From NCBI RefSeq assembly GCF_019039055.1, contig NZ_JAHOPB010000001.1, forward strand, positions 310,001-374,000: DNA of 64,000 bases, written 5' to 3'. The first letter of the stretch is position 1. Each line of letters opens with the position of its first letter. Source of the DNA: Reyranella humidisoli. GTDB taxonomy: Bacteria; Pseudomonadota; Alphaproteobacteria; Reyranellales; Reyranellaceae. Below the pieces are notes generated by a model. It was given only the letters and a program-made list of their open reading frames with translations. It had not been told where the DNA came from and searched no databases. The position numbers were made by a program, and so were the translations under genes. Positions 25,377-33,688 of this stretch are shown in pieces.

Positions 25377-25754
25377 TTAGCCGAGGCTCTTCACGAAGGT
25401 GTCGTAGCCGGCCTCGTCCATCAGGCCGTCGAGCTCGCTCTTGTCAGCGAGCTTCAGCTTGAAGAACCAGCCCTTGCCCGTCGGCTCCGCATTCACGTCG
25501 CCCGGCGTGTCGGCCAGCGCGGCATTGCTCTCGATCACCTCGCCGGAGGCCGGCGCGTAAATGTCGGAGGCAGCCTTCACCGATTCGACGACGGCGCAGG
25601 CCTCGCCCTTGGCGACCGTGCGGCCGGCGGCGGGCACGTCGACGAACACGACGTCGCCCAGCTGCTCCTGGGCGTACTGGGTAATGCCGATCGTACCGAC
25701 ATCGCCCTCGACGCGGATCCACTCATGCTCTTCGGTGTACTTGGTCTCGGCCAT
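25377..25754 (-). CDS. gcvH: glycine cleavage system H protein
   Basis: Lipoyl carrier protein of 125 residues that shuttles the aminomethyl group between the P, T and L proteins. The lipoylation site is Lys60 in the motif [14 protein letters not shown], with the usual [16 protein letters not shown] start of the beta sandwich. Length is normal. It starts nine bases after gcvT and is followed by a repeat element and then gcvPA. Confidence 0.97.
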   Translation of the reverse strand: MAETKYTEEHEWIRVEGDVGTIGITQYAQEQLGDVVFVDVPAAGRTVAKGEACAVVESVKAASDIYAPASGEVIESNAALADTPGDVNAEPTGKGWFFKLKLADKSELDGLMDEAGYDTFVKSLG

Positions 25755-25763
25755 CTTGATCTC

Positions 25764-26885
25764 CTATCCGCGGTAGTAGGCGTGTTTGACGAAAGGCATC
25801 GGCACGATCTCGGCCGGCACGGGCTTGCCGCGCACCATGAGATCGACCCGGGTTCCGTTGGCTGACTGGCTGCGCTCGACGTAGCCCATGGCAATGGCGC
25901 GCCCCAGCGTGGGCGAGAAGCCGCCCGAGGTAACGATGCCGACGGTCTTGCCGGCGATGACGATCTCGGCACCCTCGCGCGCGATCGCCTTGCCTTCCGG
26001 CAGCAGGCCGACCCGCTTGCGCGTCGAGCCCTCGGCGATCTGCTTCTGCACGGTCGCGGTGCCGGGGAAGCCGCCCTGAACGCGGCGCTCCTTGCCGACG
26101 CTCCACAGCAGCACCGCTTCGACCGGCGTGGTCGTCGTGTCGATGTCGTGCCCGTAGAGGCACAGACCGGCTTCGAGGCGCAGCGAATCGCGGGCGCCCA
26201 GGCCGATCGGCTTCACCTCGGGATGGCTGAGGAGCTTGCGCGCGATGGCGTCGGTCTGGTCGGCGGGCGTCGAGATCTCGTAACCGTCGCCGCCGGTGTA
26301 GCCCGAGCGCGTGACGTAGCAGCGTGCGCCGTCGATTACGACATAGGCGCCGGTCATGAACTTCATGGTCGCGACCTGTGGCACCAGCCGCGACAGCACG
26401 GCCGAAGCCTGTGGCCCCTGCAGCGCCAGCAACCCGCGCGAGAACATCGGCTCGATCTCGCAGGCCGCCGACAGATGCTTCTGCATGTGCGCGAGGTCGG
26501 CGTCCTTGCAGGCGGCGTTGACGACGACCAGCAGGTGATCGCCCGTGCTGGTCACCATCAGATCGTCGAGGATGCCGCCGGCATCGTTGGTGAACTGGGT
26601 GTAACGCTGCTGGCCCGGCTGGAGGCCGGTGATGTCACCCGGCACCAGCGTCTCGAGCGCCTTGGCGGCATTCTGGCCGGGCTTCGCGGTGAGCCGCACC
26701 TGGCCCATGTGCGACACGTCGAACAGGCCGCAGGCGGTGCGGGTGTGATTGTGCTCGACCAGGATGCCTGTCGGGTACTGGACCGGCATCTCGTAGCCGG
26801 CGAACGGCACGAGGCGCGCGCCCAGTTCACGATGGAGGTCGTAAAGCGGCGTGCGCTTCAGGGGGCCGGCGGGAGTTTCGGTCAA
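25764..26885 (-). CDS. gcvT: aminomethyltransferase (glycine cleavage system T protein)
   Basis: Tetrahydrofolate-dependent T protein, 373 residues, which releases ammonia and forms methylene-tetrahydrofolate from the GcvH-bound intermediate. Signature segments include LHRELGARLVPFAGYEMPVQ, GLFDVSHMGQV, and the folate-site Asp in QFTNDAGGILDDL. I place the start at the TTG at 26885 because GGAG lies six bases upstream and the product then begins TETPAGPLKRTPLYDLH at the usual length. An ATG further upstream at 26936 would add 17 basic residues lacking family resemblance. It is first in the gcv operon, directly behind the glycine riboswitch. Confidence 0.94.
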   Translation of the reverse strand: MTETPAGPLKRTPLYDLHRELGARLVPFAGYEMPVQYPTGILVEHNHTRTACGLFDVSHMGQVRLTAKPGQNAAKALETLVPGDITGLQPGQQRYTQFTNDAGGILDDLMVTSTGDHLLVVVNAACKDADLAHMQKHLSAACEIEPMFSRGLLALQGPQASAVLSRLVPQVATMKFMTGAYVVIDGARCYVTRSGYTGGDGYEISTPADQTDAIARKLLSHPEVKPIGLGARDSLRLEAGLCLYGHDIDTTTTPVEAVLLWSVGKERRVQGGFPGTATVQKQIAEGSTRKRVGLLPEGKAIAREGAEIVIAGKTVGIVTSGGFSPTLGRAIAMGYVERSQSANGTRVDLMVRGKPVPAEIVPMPFVKHAYYRG

Positions 26886-26961
26886 GACAGTCTCCGTCAA
26901 AGGTCGCGTCCAACGCGACCGGAGTCGCGCTTTCACGACGCACGAAATGCGCCGTTCGCGA

Positions 26962-27155
26962 CCCCCTCTGTCCGGAGACCTGAAAGATTCGCCGACGCAA
27001 AAGCCGGCTTACTTCGTCGGTGGGCTGGCACCGAATGGGGCGCCCGCCACTTTCCAGAGACCCATCCTCCTGCGGTCCGTTTGCCTGAGAGTTTCCGGGG
27101 TCGGTTGCTCCTTCGGCGCCATCCTCGCGGATGGTCTCTCCCACAGGTCTCGTCT
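26962..27155 (-). ncRNA. tandem glycine riboswitch upstream of gcvT
   Basis: On the minus strand two glycine aptamers follow each other. The first has GGGAGAGACC (27133-27142), the junction sequence GCGCCGAAGGAGCAACC and CTCTCAGGCAAACGGACCG. The second has ACCGACGAAGTAAGC, then ATCTTTCAGGTCTCCGGACAGAGGG near 26962-26985 (given here as its pieces CTTTCAGGT and GGACAGAGGG). These are the conserved cores of the tandem glycine riboswitch, which turns on gcv genes when glycine is plentiful. The distance to the gcvT start is about 75 bases, room for an expression platform. Confidence 0.9.
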
Positions 27156-27245
27156 GGGTAGGCAGACCATAGGCAGGCCCCCAATTCCCGTCCACGCACA
27201 AAGCCTGCCCGGTGCCCCGAATTACGGGGAAAAGCGTATTGTCTC

Positions 27246-27274
27246 TTGAAATTGAGTGAATGCTCACTTAATTT
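27246..27274 (+). promoter_or_regulatory. sigma-70-type promoter with embedded TetR-type operator
   Basis: TTGAAA (27246-27251), a 17-base spacer and TAATTT (27269-27274) make a good promoter reading toward the TetR gene. The spacer contains the perfect inverted repeat AGTGA-ATGC-TCACT (27255-27268), the form typical of TetR/AcrR operators. A second, related site is at 27432-27450. The arrangement implies repression by the TetR protein encoded next. Confidence 0.65.
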
Positions 27275-27303
27275 ATGAGCGTCTGCTCAGTAAAGGAGAC
27301 TGA

Positions 27304-27496
27304 CATGTTCATCCGCCGCTCTTTCAACGAATCCCTTGAGCTCCAGAGCGAGGTTACGCCGACCTCTCCGCCTGACTGGGTGATCGACTGGCGCTGGCTG
27401 TCGACATCGGAAGATGCGGGCGCCACTTTCCCGAGTGAGCGCTCCCTCATAGACTGCGGCACATGGGCAAAGCCGAAGAAACCAAGGCCCGCGTAG
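27304..27496 (+). CDS. possible small protein ahead of the TetR gene
   Basis: Open frame for 63 residues starting MFIRRSFNESLELQSE and ending in a Lys/Pro-rich tail. It has a strong AAAGGAG ribosome binding site at good distance and lies 30 bases behind the promoter at 27246. It overlaps the first 34 bases of the TetR gene in another frame. I recognise no family and it may be only a translated leader that couples to TetR translation. No hydrophobic segment is present. Confidence 0.4.
27432..27450 (+). promoter_or_regulatory. second TetR-type operator-like site
   Basis: CGAGTGAGCGCTCCCTCAT, just before the TetR start codon, shares GAGTGA, GCTC and CT at matching positions with the operator at 27253-27270 (about 13 of 19 aligned bases). 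It is a plausible second binding site for the same regulator. Confidence 0.45.
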
Positions 27497-28038
27497 AGCG
27501 TGCCGCACTCACCCTGTTCGTGGCGCGCGGCGTCGCGGAAACCACGACGCGGGAAATCGCCATGGCGGCCTCGATCGCCGAGGGCACGATCTATCGCTAC
27601 TTCCCCAGCAAGGAACAACTCGCCCTCGACATCTTCCTCGGCCATCACCGCGCGCTGGCCGAGGCGCTGGTCGAGGCCCATCGTCCCGCCGTCGTCCTGC
27701 GCGATAAGATCGACGCCATCGTCCGCTGCTACTGCGAATGGGCGGACCGGGACTGGTCGCTGTTTGCCTACCACCTGCTCACCCAGCATCTCTTCCTGGC
27801 GATGGTCCCCGACGGGACCCCCAACCCGGTCGACGTCGTACGCGAGGTCATCATCGACGCAATGGCGGCCGGCGAAATCCCGTCGCGCGACCCCGATCTG
27901 GCCGCGGCCTCGGCGATCGGCACCGTGATGCAGCCCGCGACCTACAAGGTCTACGGCCGCTTCGAAGGCCCCCTGTCCGAGCACGTGACGTTCTTCGCCG
28001 ATGCGGCGTGGGCGGTGCTGGCCGTTCCGGAACGCTAA
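27463..28038 (+). CDS. TetR/AcrR family transcriptional regulator
   Basis: Regulator of 191 residues. The N-terminal helix-turn-helix domain (about 8-55) reads RVERAALTLFVARGVAETTT, REIAMAASIAEGTIYRYFPS and KEQLALDIF, the standard TetR pattern with the GTIYRYF recognition helix. The C-terminal ligand domain is not similar to any member whose effector I know. Two operator-like palindromes lie upstream, so it probably represses its own transcription. No obvious target gene is cotranscribed; the convergent neighbour is the end of the Fe-S protein operon. Confidence 0.9.
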   Translation: MGKAEETKARVERAALTLFVARGVAETTTREIAMAASIAEGTIYRYFPSKEQLALDIFLGHHRALAEALVEAHRPAVVLRDKIDAIVRCYCEWADRDWSLFAYHLLTQHLFLAMVPDGTPNPVDVVREVIIDAMAAGEIPSRDPDLAAASAIGTVMQPATYKVYGRFEGPLSEHVTFFADAAWAVLAVPER

Positions 28039-28046
28039 GTCGCCGC

Positions 28047-28388
28047 TCAGGCCGCGACGTAGACGAACGCCTCGAGGCCGGATTTCAGGTGCACCGCGAC
28101 ACGCTTGTAGTCCGAGACCTCGTAGGTGTCGGCGGCGGCGAGTTCGGCCGCCGTGATCCTGAACACCACGCCCGCCACCTCGTCGCGGGGATTGCCAGTC
28201 GGCCGCGCCATGAAATGGTGGGTCTTGCCGCTGGTCTTCACGACCCCGGCGTCCTTGATCTCGAACAGTGACGTCGCGTAACCCGGCAAGGCGTCGGCAC
28301 GGCCTTCGAGAAGCCGGCCGAAGGTTGCGAGCTGGACCTCTTCCTGCTGGAGCGTTCCATAGGAGAAGAGCCAGACGCCGGCGGTCAC
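28047..28388 (-). CDS. gamma-glutamylcyclotransferase-like protein
   Basis: Protein of 113 residues with the GGCT/AIG2-like fold. It begins with the diagnostic VWLFSYGTLQQEEVQ substrate-binding loop and continues RLLEGRADALPGY; the catalytic acidic residue is expected in AADTYEVSDYKRV. These enzymes release 5-oxoproline from gamma-glutamyl peptides or amines. The start is a GTG at 28388, seven bases after the stop of the upstream Fe-S protein gene, so it is the last gene of that operon. The longer in-frame ATG start at 28457 lies inside the neighbour and adds a low-complexity N-terminus. Confidence 0.82.
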   Translation of the reverse strand: MTAGVWLFSYGTLQQEEVQLATFGRLLEGRADALPGYATSLFEIKDAGVVKTSGKTHHFMARPTGNPRDEVAGVVFRITAAELAAADTYEVSDYKRVAVHLKSGLEAFVYVAA

Positions 28389-28395
28389 GTCGACG

Positions 28396-29742
28396 TCAGC
28401 CCTCGCGGGCCAGCGCGCCGAAGGCTTCGGCGAAGGCCTCGCGCGGGCCGCCGACACCGGTCTCGTTGAAAATGTCGGCGGTCAGCGACTTCACGGCGTT
28501 CTCGTCGATGCGCACGCCATTGTTCTCGAGGAAGCCGCGCGCCGCCGTCACGGCCTCGTCCATCGCGCCGCCGCGCTTGTAGAGCTGGTAGTAATCGGGA
28601 TGGCCGCCGCGGCCCAGCGCCTCGGCCAGGACGTCGGTGAAGTTCACGACCTTGAGCGACGGATAGATCGCCTCGGCGCCGGACAGCGCGCGATGGCAGG
28701 AATGGTACATGGTGACGATCGTGTCGGCGCCCCCATCGATCGCGCCCCTCACCAGGTCGCGATGGATCGCCTGCTCACGATCCTTGAACTTCGCGGCCTG
28801 GCCGCCGCACGCATAAGAGAAGCCGGAATCCTGCGGCAGCTCGACCAGTTCGAGGTTGGGCACGGCGCGCAGCAGGTTGCGGACGCTCTCCACCGTGGCC
28901 CCGATGCCGAGATGCTCGTGGATCACGACGCGGCGCTTCGGCTGCTCCGCGGTGAAGCGCGCCTTCAGCGCGTCGAGGTTGGCGGCGAGGAATTCGCTGA
29001 CGTGGCCGAGGTCGAACGACGGCTCTTCGACGTCCTTCTCCAGCTCGTCGAAATTCTTGGTACAGGTCGGGCACCAGGTCAGCACCTTGGAGGCGCCCGA
29101 CTGGCCGAAGCGCTGGAACGTGCGATGCCCCATCCGCTCATAGGTGGCCAGATCGGCTTCCTGGAACTGATAGACGCCGCAGCAATGCGCCGTGCCGCCG
29201 ACCACGTCGAAGTCGAGCTCCAGCGCGTCGAGGATGTCCATGACGTTCAGCACGATGTGCGGCGTGCGAAGCACGTTGCAGCCCGTATAGAAGAGCACGT
29301 CGGCGGTGCGGCGCTCGGCCGGCGCCAGGATCTTCTTCAGCGTCTCGGACGGGAGCTGCATGCTGGCCAGCAGCCGCACGGCCTGCGCCATGTGGCGGAA
29401 ACGCCCGGCGGCATTGGCCGCCCCCTCCTGCACTGGCCGCGTCGCCTGCAGCGACTTCATCTTGGCGATGGTCACCCATTGGCGGACGTTGATCTCCTCG
29501 GGACAGGCGGCGGTGCAGCGCGCACTGCCGTCGCAGGCACTCAGCCACTTGTCGAGCAGCGGCGCCGCGGCGCCGCCGTCGCGCGTCAGCGAAACCAGTT
29601 CGCCGACCCGCTGCACGGCCTGGCCCATGTCGAGCCCGCTCTCGCGCGCCGTGGGGCAAGCCTCGAAGCACTTGCCGCAGGTCGTGCAGCGATCGGCCGC
29701 CTCGGCAACCAGCGCTTCGAGCCTGTCGGCATAGGCACTCAT
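28396..29742 (-). CDS. HdrD/GlpC-like iron-sulfur oxidoreductase subunit
   Basis: Protein of 448 residues. Two 4Fe-4S ferredoxin motifs open it: CTTCGKCFEACP (residues about 19-30) and CDGSARCTAACP (about 69-80). Two CCG domains follow, recognisable by TAHCCGVYQFQEAD in the first and FSYACGGQAAKF in the second, with extra Cys in TWCPTCTKNF and YHSCHRAL. This is the layout of heterodisulfide reductase subunit D, GlpC and LldE relatives, which pass electrons between a flavoprotein and the quinone pool or a thiol pair. No flavoprotein partner is adjacent. Its start overlaps the upstream lipoprotein stop (TGATG). Confidence 0.88.
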   Translation of the reverse strand: MSAYADRLEALVAEAADRCTTCGKCFEACPTARESGLDMGQAVQRVGELVSLTRDGGAAAPLLDKWLSACDGSARCTAACPEEINVRQWVTIAKMKSLQATRPVQEGAANAAGRFRHMAQAVRLLASMQLPSETLKKILAPAERRTADVLFYTGCNVLRTPHIVLNVMDILDALELDFDVVGGTAHCCGVYQFQEADLATYERMGHRTFQRFGQSGASKVLTWCPTCTKNFDELEKDVEEPSFDLGHVSEFLAANLDALKARFTAEQPKRRVVIHEHLGIGATVESVRNLLRAVPNLELVELPQDSGFSYACGGQAAKFKDREQAIHRDLVRGAIDGGADTIVTMYHSCHRALSGAEAIYPSLKVVNFTDVLAEALGRGGHPDYYQLYKRGGAMDEAVTAARGFLENNGVRIDENAVKSLTADIFNETGVGGPREAFAEAFGALAREG

Positions 29743-30278
29743 CAGCGGCCCATTTGCCTGTTGTAGTCGAGTTCCTCGCGCGACGGCTTGAGGCCAACGG
29801 CGATCCGGTAACCGCCGAGTTCCGAAATCTGGCTGAACGGCAGGTTGAGCACGAGATCTTCCTGCGACTGGCCGCGCGGATTGGAGCCCGAGAGCTTGAA
29901 GTCGGCGGTGAAATCCTGGCCCTGGACGACCTGACCGGAGGGGCCCAGCACGCGCACGAAGTACGGCACGCGGGTCTGGCCCGGGACGACCGACGGACCG
30001 GCGCTCACCGCGACGCGCATGAGCACGTTCACTTCCATCTGATTACGCCGCAGCGTGCACTTGGCACCAACCCCGTTCAGCGCCGCCTCGTACTCGACGT
30101 CGCGCGGATCGCGGCCCGGCCCATCCTTGAAGTGGGTCAGCCGTCCGGCGCTCTGCACGGTGAAGGGGACCGGGCAATAGGCGGTCGACGCGTCATCGTC
30201 CTTGCTGCCGCCGCAGGCGGCGAGAAGAAGGGTGGCCAGCGCAACGGGTGCAATACGCAGATACATATTCAGGGTCAT
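29742..30278 (-). CDS. lipoprotein of unknown function
   Basis: Protein of 178 residues with a lipoprotein signal: basic start, hydrophobic stretch and lipobox LLAACGG, giving a lipidated Cys about residue 22. The mature protein is a beta-rich domain with two Cys (YCPVPF and AKCTLRR) and no family I recognise. Its start overlaps the CDGSH stop (ATGA), which supports the first ATG over the one four codons downstream, and its stop overlaps the Fe-S protein start. The tight packing with two Fe-S proteins hints at a shared envelope redox process, but that is inference. Confidence 0.8.
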   Translation of the reverse strand: MTLNMYLRIAPVALATLLLAACGGSKDDDASTAYCPVPFTVQSAGRLTHFKDGPGRDPRDVEYEAALNGVGAKCTLRRNQMEVNVLMRVAVSAGPSVVPGQTRVPYFVRVLGPSGQVVQGQDFTADFKLSGSNPRGQSQEDLVLNLPFSQISELGGYRIAVGLKPSREELDYNRQMGR

Positions 30279-30517
30279 GCCAGTGTCTTGTGGGCGCCGT
30301 CGCACAACGGCTTCTTGGATGAGTGCTTGCAGGCGCAGAGCCAGTAGTCGCCGGTCTTCTCGACCGAATACTTCATCGGGGCGAGGCCGCTGCCCTTGTG
30401 GCTGCCGTCGCAGAACGGCTGGGCCTTGCTCAGACCACAGGCGCACCACCAATAGTCCTTGCCCGCCTCGAGAGCGACCTTCGCAGGCGCCTTGGCCGCG
30501 ACAACCGGCTCGGTCAT
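30275..30517 (-). CDS. double CDGSH iron-sulfur domain protein
   Basis: Small protein of 80 residues with two CDGSH (mitoNEET-type) motifs: CACGLSKAQPFCDGSH (about residues 25-40) and CACKHSSKKPLCDGAH (about 61-76). Each would bind a 2Fe-2S cluster with three Cys and one His. Such tandem proteins are soluble in bacteria and take part in Fe-S or redox handling. It is the first gene of a four-gene overlapping operon, with a GGGGA ribosome binding site, and is divergent from ispH. Confidence 0.93.
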   Translation of the reverse strand: MTEPVVAAKAPAKVALEAGKDYWWCACGLSKAQPFCDGSHKGSGLAPMKYSVEKTGDYWLCACKHSSKKPLCDGAHKTLA

Positions 30518-30638
30518 GTTGCTTTCCCCGTTGCGGCGGCTTTGTTACGGTGCCGCGCCAAATCCGTACTGCACGGACTCTAGGCAATGGTCCGCAGGCC
30601 CGCAAGCGAGCGGGTCGTCATCCCGCTGAACGAATTTC

Positions 30639-31589
30639 ATGATTGCCCCGAAGAAGCCGCTCACGATCCTGCTCGCCAGCCCGCGCGGCTTCTGCGCCGG
30701 TGTCGACCGCGCCATCCAGATCGTCGAGCGCGCGCTCGAGCGCTACGGACGGCCTGTCTATGTGCGCCACGAGATCGTTCACAACCGCTTCGTCGTCGAG
30801 AACCTCGAGGCGCAGGGCGCGATCTTCGTCGACGAGCTGGACGAGGTGCCGGACGACCGGCCCGTCGTGTTTTCCGCGCACGGCGTGCCGAAATCCGTGC
30901 CCGCCGAAGCCGCCCGCCGCAACCTTCTCTATGTCGACGCGACCTGCCCCCTCGTTTCAAAGGTCCACCGCGAGGCCGAGCGTCATGCCCAGTCGGGACG
31001 CACCGTCATCCTGATCGGCCATGCCGGGCATCCCGAGGTGATCGGCACCATGGGCCAGCTGCCGCCGGGCAAGGTCGTGCTGGTCGAGGACGCGGCGCAG
31101 GCCGAGTCCCTTGCCGTCGCCGATCCGGAGAATCTCGCCTATGCCACCCAGACCACCCTGTCGGTCGACGACACGACCGGCATCGTCGCGATCCTGCGTC
31201 ACCGGTTCCCTTCGATCCAGGGACCGAAGATGGAAGACATCTGCTACGCGACCACCAACCGGCAGGCAGCGGTCAAGGCGATCGCCGAGCGCTGCGACGC
31301 GATGGTCGTGATCGGCGCGCCCAATTCGTCGAACTCGATGCGGCTGGTCGAGGTCGCTGCCAACTACGGCTGCGCGAAATCGCGCCTGGTGCAGCGCGCC
31401 GCCGACATGGACTGGGACTGGCTGGGCTCCTCGCGGCGCCTCGGCATTACGGCCGGCGCCTCGGCGCCCGAGCTGCTGGTCGACGAGCTGATCGAGGCCT
31501 GCCGCACGCGCTACGACGTCACCGTCGAGGAAGTGCGCACGACCGAGGAAAGCGTCGTGTTCAAGCTGCCGCGCGCGCTGGTGGCCTGA
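30639..31589 (+). CDS. ispH: 4-hydroxy-3-methylbut-2-enyl diphosphate reductase
   Basis: Last enzyme of the MEP isoprenoid pathway, producing IPP and DMAPP; 316 residues. The three Cys that hold the iron-sulfur cluster are in [22 protein letters not shown] and [10 protein letters not shown]. The conserved VGAPNSSNS-type segment appears as [13 protein letters not shown]. The start ATG at 30639 fits; it is 121 bases from the divergent CDGSH gene. thrB begins one base after its stop, and rnhA follows, a gene order frequent in alphaproteobacteria. Confidence 0.97.
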   Translation: MIAPKKPLTILLASPRGFCAGVDRAIQIVERALERYGRPVYVRHEIVHNRFVVENLEAQGAIFVDELDEVPDDRPVVFSAHGVPKSVPAEAARRNLLYVDATCPLVSKVHREAERHAQSGRTVILIGHAGHPEVIGTMGQLPPGKVVLVEDAAQAESLAVADPENLAYATQTTLSVDDTTGIVAILRHRFPSIQGPKMEDICYATTNRQAAVKAIAERCDAMVVIGAPNSSNSMRLVEVAANYGCAKSRLVQRAADMDWDWLGSSRRLGITAGASAPELLVDELIEACRTRYDVTVEEVRTTEESVVFKLPRALVA

Positions 31590-31590
31590 C

Positions 31591-32541
31591 GTGGCGGTCT
31601 ACACGGAAGTCGGCGACACCGAGCTCGAAGCCTTTCTCGCCGAATACGACATCGGCCAGGCCGATTCCTTCAAGGGAATCGCCGAGGGCGTCGAGAACAC
31701 CAACTTTCTGCTGACCACGACGAAGGGCCAGTACATCGTCACGCTCTACGAGAAGCGCGTCGATCCGGGCGACCTCCCCTTCTTCCTCGGCCTGATGGAT
31801 CATCTCGCCGCGCGCGGACTCAACTGCCCGCAGCCGATCCATGGCCGCGACGGCAATGCCCTGCGCACGCTGGCGGGCAAGCCGGCGGCCATCACCAGCT
31901 TCCTGCATGGCATGTGGCCGCGCCGCACCACGGTCGCGCATTGCGCGCCGGTCGGCGAAGCGCTGGCCACCATGCACCTGGCCGGACAGGATTTCGCGCT
32001 GAAGCGCCCCAACGCGCTGTCGGTCGCGGGCTGGCGTCCGCTCTGGGAAGGGTCGCGCCGTCACATCGACGTGGCGCTCGATCGCGAGCTTGGCGCCGAG
32101 ATCGAGTTCTTCGAGGCGAACTGGCCCAAAGGACTGCCCGCTGGCGTGATCCATGCCGACATGTTCAACGACAATGTCTTCTTCCTGCAGGACAAGCTGT
32201 CGGGCGTGATCGACTTCTACTTCGCCTGCAACGATCTGCTGGCCTACGACGTCGCGATCTGCCTCAACGCCTGGTGCTTCGAGATCGACAATGCGTTCAA
32301 CGCCACCAAGGCGCGCAACCTGTTGCAGGGCTATGAGCGGGTGCGCAAACTCGGCGACGACGAGAAGCAGGCGCTGCCGCTGCTGGCGCGCGGCTCGGCG
32401 CTGCGCTTCGCGCTGACGCGGCTCTATGACTGGGTTCACACGCCACCCGACGCGCTGGTCAAGCGCAAGGACCCGCAGGAGTATCTGGCCAAGCTGCGCT
32501 TCCACCGCGCCGTCTCGTCCCTGTCGGACTATGGATTGTAA
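31591..32541 (+). CDS. thrB: homoserine kinase (ThrB, APH-type)
   Basis: Homoserine kinase of the phosphotransferase (ThrB2) type, 316 residues, for threonine synthesis. Recognisable parts are [16 protein letters not shown] at the start, the nucleotide-binding region [10 protein letters not shown], the catalytic loop [14 protein letters not shown] and the metal site [16 protein letters not shown]. This form is common in alphaproteobacteria and is unrelated to the GHMP kinase ThrB of E. coli. The start codon is GTG, one base after the ispH stop. Confidence 0.95.
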   Translation: MAVYTEVGDTELEAFLAEYDIGQADSFKGIAEGVENTNFLLTTTKGQYIVTLYEKRVDPGDLPFFLGLMDHLAARGLNCPQPIHGRDGNALRTLAGKPAAITSFLHGMWPRRTTVAHCAPVGEALATMHLAGQDFALKRPNALSVAGWRPLWEGSRRHIDVALDRELGAEIEFFEANWPKGLPAGVIHADMFNDNVFFLQDKLSGVIDFYFACNDLLAYDVAICLNAWCFEIDNAFNATKARNLLQGYERVRKLGDDEKQALPLLARGSALRFALTRLYDWVHTPPDALVKRKDPQEYLAKLRFHRAVSSLSDYGL

Positions 32542-32550
32542 GAGGGACCC

Positions 32551-32997
32551 GTGAGCGAAGCGGCAAAGGTCGAGATCTTCACCGACGGCGCGTGCAGCGG
32601 AAACCCCGGCCCGGGCGGCTGGGGCACCATCCTGCGCATGGGCGAAAAGGAACGCGAGCTTTCCGGCGGCGACCGCACGACCACCAACAATCGCATGGAG
32701 CTGATGGCCGCCATCCAGGGGCTGGAGGCACTGAAGCGGCCCTGCCATGTCCGCCTCTTCACCGACAGCACCTATGTGAAGGACGGCGTGACCAAGTGGA
32801 TCCACGGCTGGAAGAAGAACGGCTGGAAGACGTCGGACAAGAAGCCGGTCAAGAACGTCGAACTGTGGCAGCGCCTCGACGCGGCACGCACGCCGCATCA
32901 GGTCGAGTGGCACTGGGTGAAGGGCCATAGCGGCCATCCGGAGAACGAGCGCGCCGACGCGCTGGCGCGCGCGGCGATCCTGACCTTGCGTTCGTAG
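32551..32997 (+). CDS. rnhA: ribonuclease HI
   Basis: RNase HI, 148 residues. The acidic active site is visible: Asp in [17 protein letters not shown], Glu in [10 protein letters not shown], Asp in [12 protein letters not shown], and the final Asp in [11 protein letters not shown]; the assisting His is in [11 protein letters not shown]. It cuts RNA in RNA-DNA hybrids. The start is a GTG at 32551, nine bases after the thrB stop. With rnhB earlier in the window, both RNase H types are present. Confidence 0.96.
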   Translation: MSEAAKVEIFTDGACSGNPGPGGWGTILRMGEKERELSGGDRTTTNNRMELMAAIQGLEALKRPCHVRLFTDSTYVKDGVTKWIHGWKKNGWKTSDKKPVKNVELWQRLDAARTPHQVEWHWVKGHSGHPENERADALARAAILTLRS

Positions 32998-33003
32998 GCG
33001 CGA

Positions 33004-33654
33004 TCAGTTCCGCTTGGGCTGCGTCGGAACCGGCTTCTTCTCGACCTGCTTTTCCATCACCAGATCGAAGCCCTCGCGCGTGCCGTCGCAGGGATTGTCG
33101 CCCTCGGCGAGACGCCAGACCTGCGACTTGCCCGAGCGACGGAAGTTGAGGAGGCCGGCGACCTTGCAGGGCGTGCCCTTCTCGACCTTGGCGACACGGA
33201 AGGCGACCTCGCCGCGGATCTGAACGACATTCGGCCCGATGCGCTCGACCACGCCGTCGATCGAGGTCCAATCGCCCTCGGTGCCCGGCGCGACGCTGTC
33301 GAGGCGGCCCTTGACCACCCAGACCGCGCCCTGGCGCGTGACCGCAAGCTCGCCCGGCTTGGCGCCCTTGATCTTGGCGTGGCGGCCCCAGGCGATCTTG
33401 CGTGCGTCGGCGAACATCTGCGCCTCGGCGTCGGAATCGATGACGGTGCGCTCGACCGCGTGCGGCGCGGTCGGCAGCGGCGAGGATAGGTTCGAGGTCG
33501 ACGCGCCCTTCTCGACCACCGGGGCCCGGTCGGGCGGCGGCGCCGGATAATAGGAGGAAGGCGGCTGCGTCTGGCCTGCGGGAGCCTGCGCGAAAGCCGG
33601 CATGGTGAGGGCCGCGAAACCGGCGAGGGCGATCGACGAGAGGGTTTTGTTCAT
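33004..33654 (-). CDS. exported hypothetical protein
   Basis: Protein of 216 residues with a Sec signal sequence (about 1-22, ending MPAFAQ), a proline-rich linker to about residue 70, and a compact C-terminal domain with a single Cys pair (GTPCKVAG and DNPCDGTRE). I recognise no family. The start at 33654 is preferred because the peptide MNKTLSSIALAGFAALTMPA is a good signal; the longer frame is Arg/Pro-rich. It is convergent with rnhA (six bases between stops) and 34 bases downstream of the TPR gene on the same strand, so the two may be cotranscribed. Confidence 0.75.
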   Translation of the reverse strand: MNKTLSSIALAGFAALTMPAFAQAPAGQTQPPSSYYPAPPPDRAPVVEKGASTSNLSSPLPTAPHAVERTVIDSDAEAQMFADARKIAWGRHAKIKGAKPGELAVTRQGAVWVVKGRLDSVAPGTEGDWTSIDGVVERIGPNVVQIRGEVAFRVAKVEKGTPCKVAGLLNFRRSGKSQVWRLAEGDNPCDGTREGFDLVMEKQVEKKPVPTQPKRN

Positions 33655-33688
33655 TTGAATGAATTTTACCCGAGCGCCCCGTAGCACG

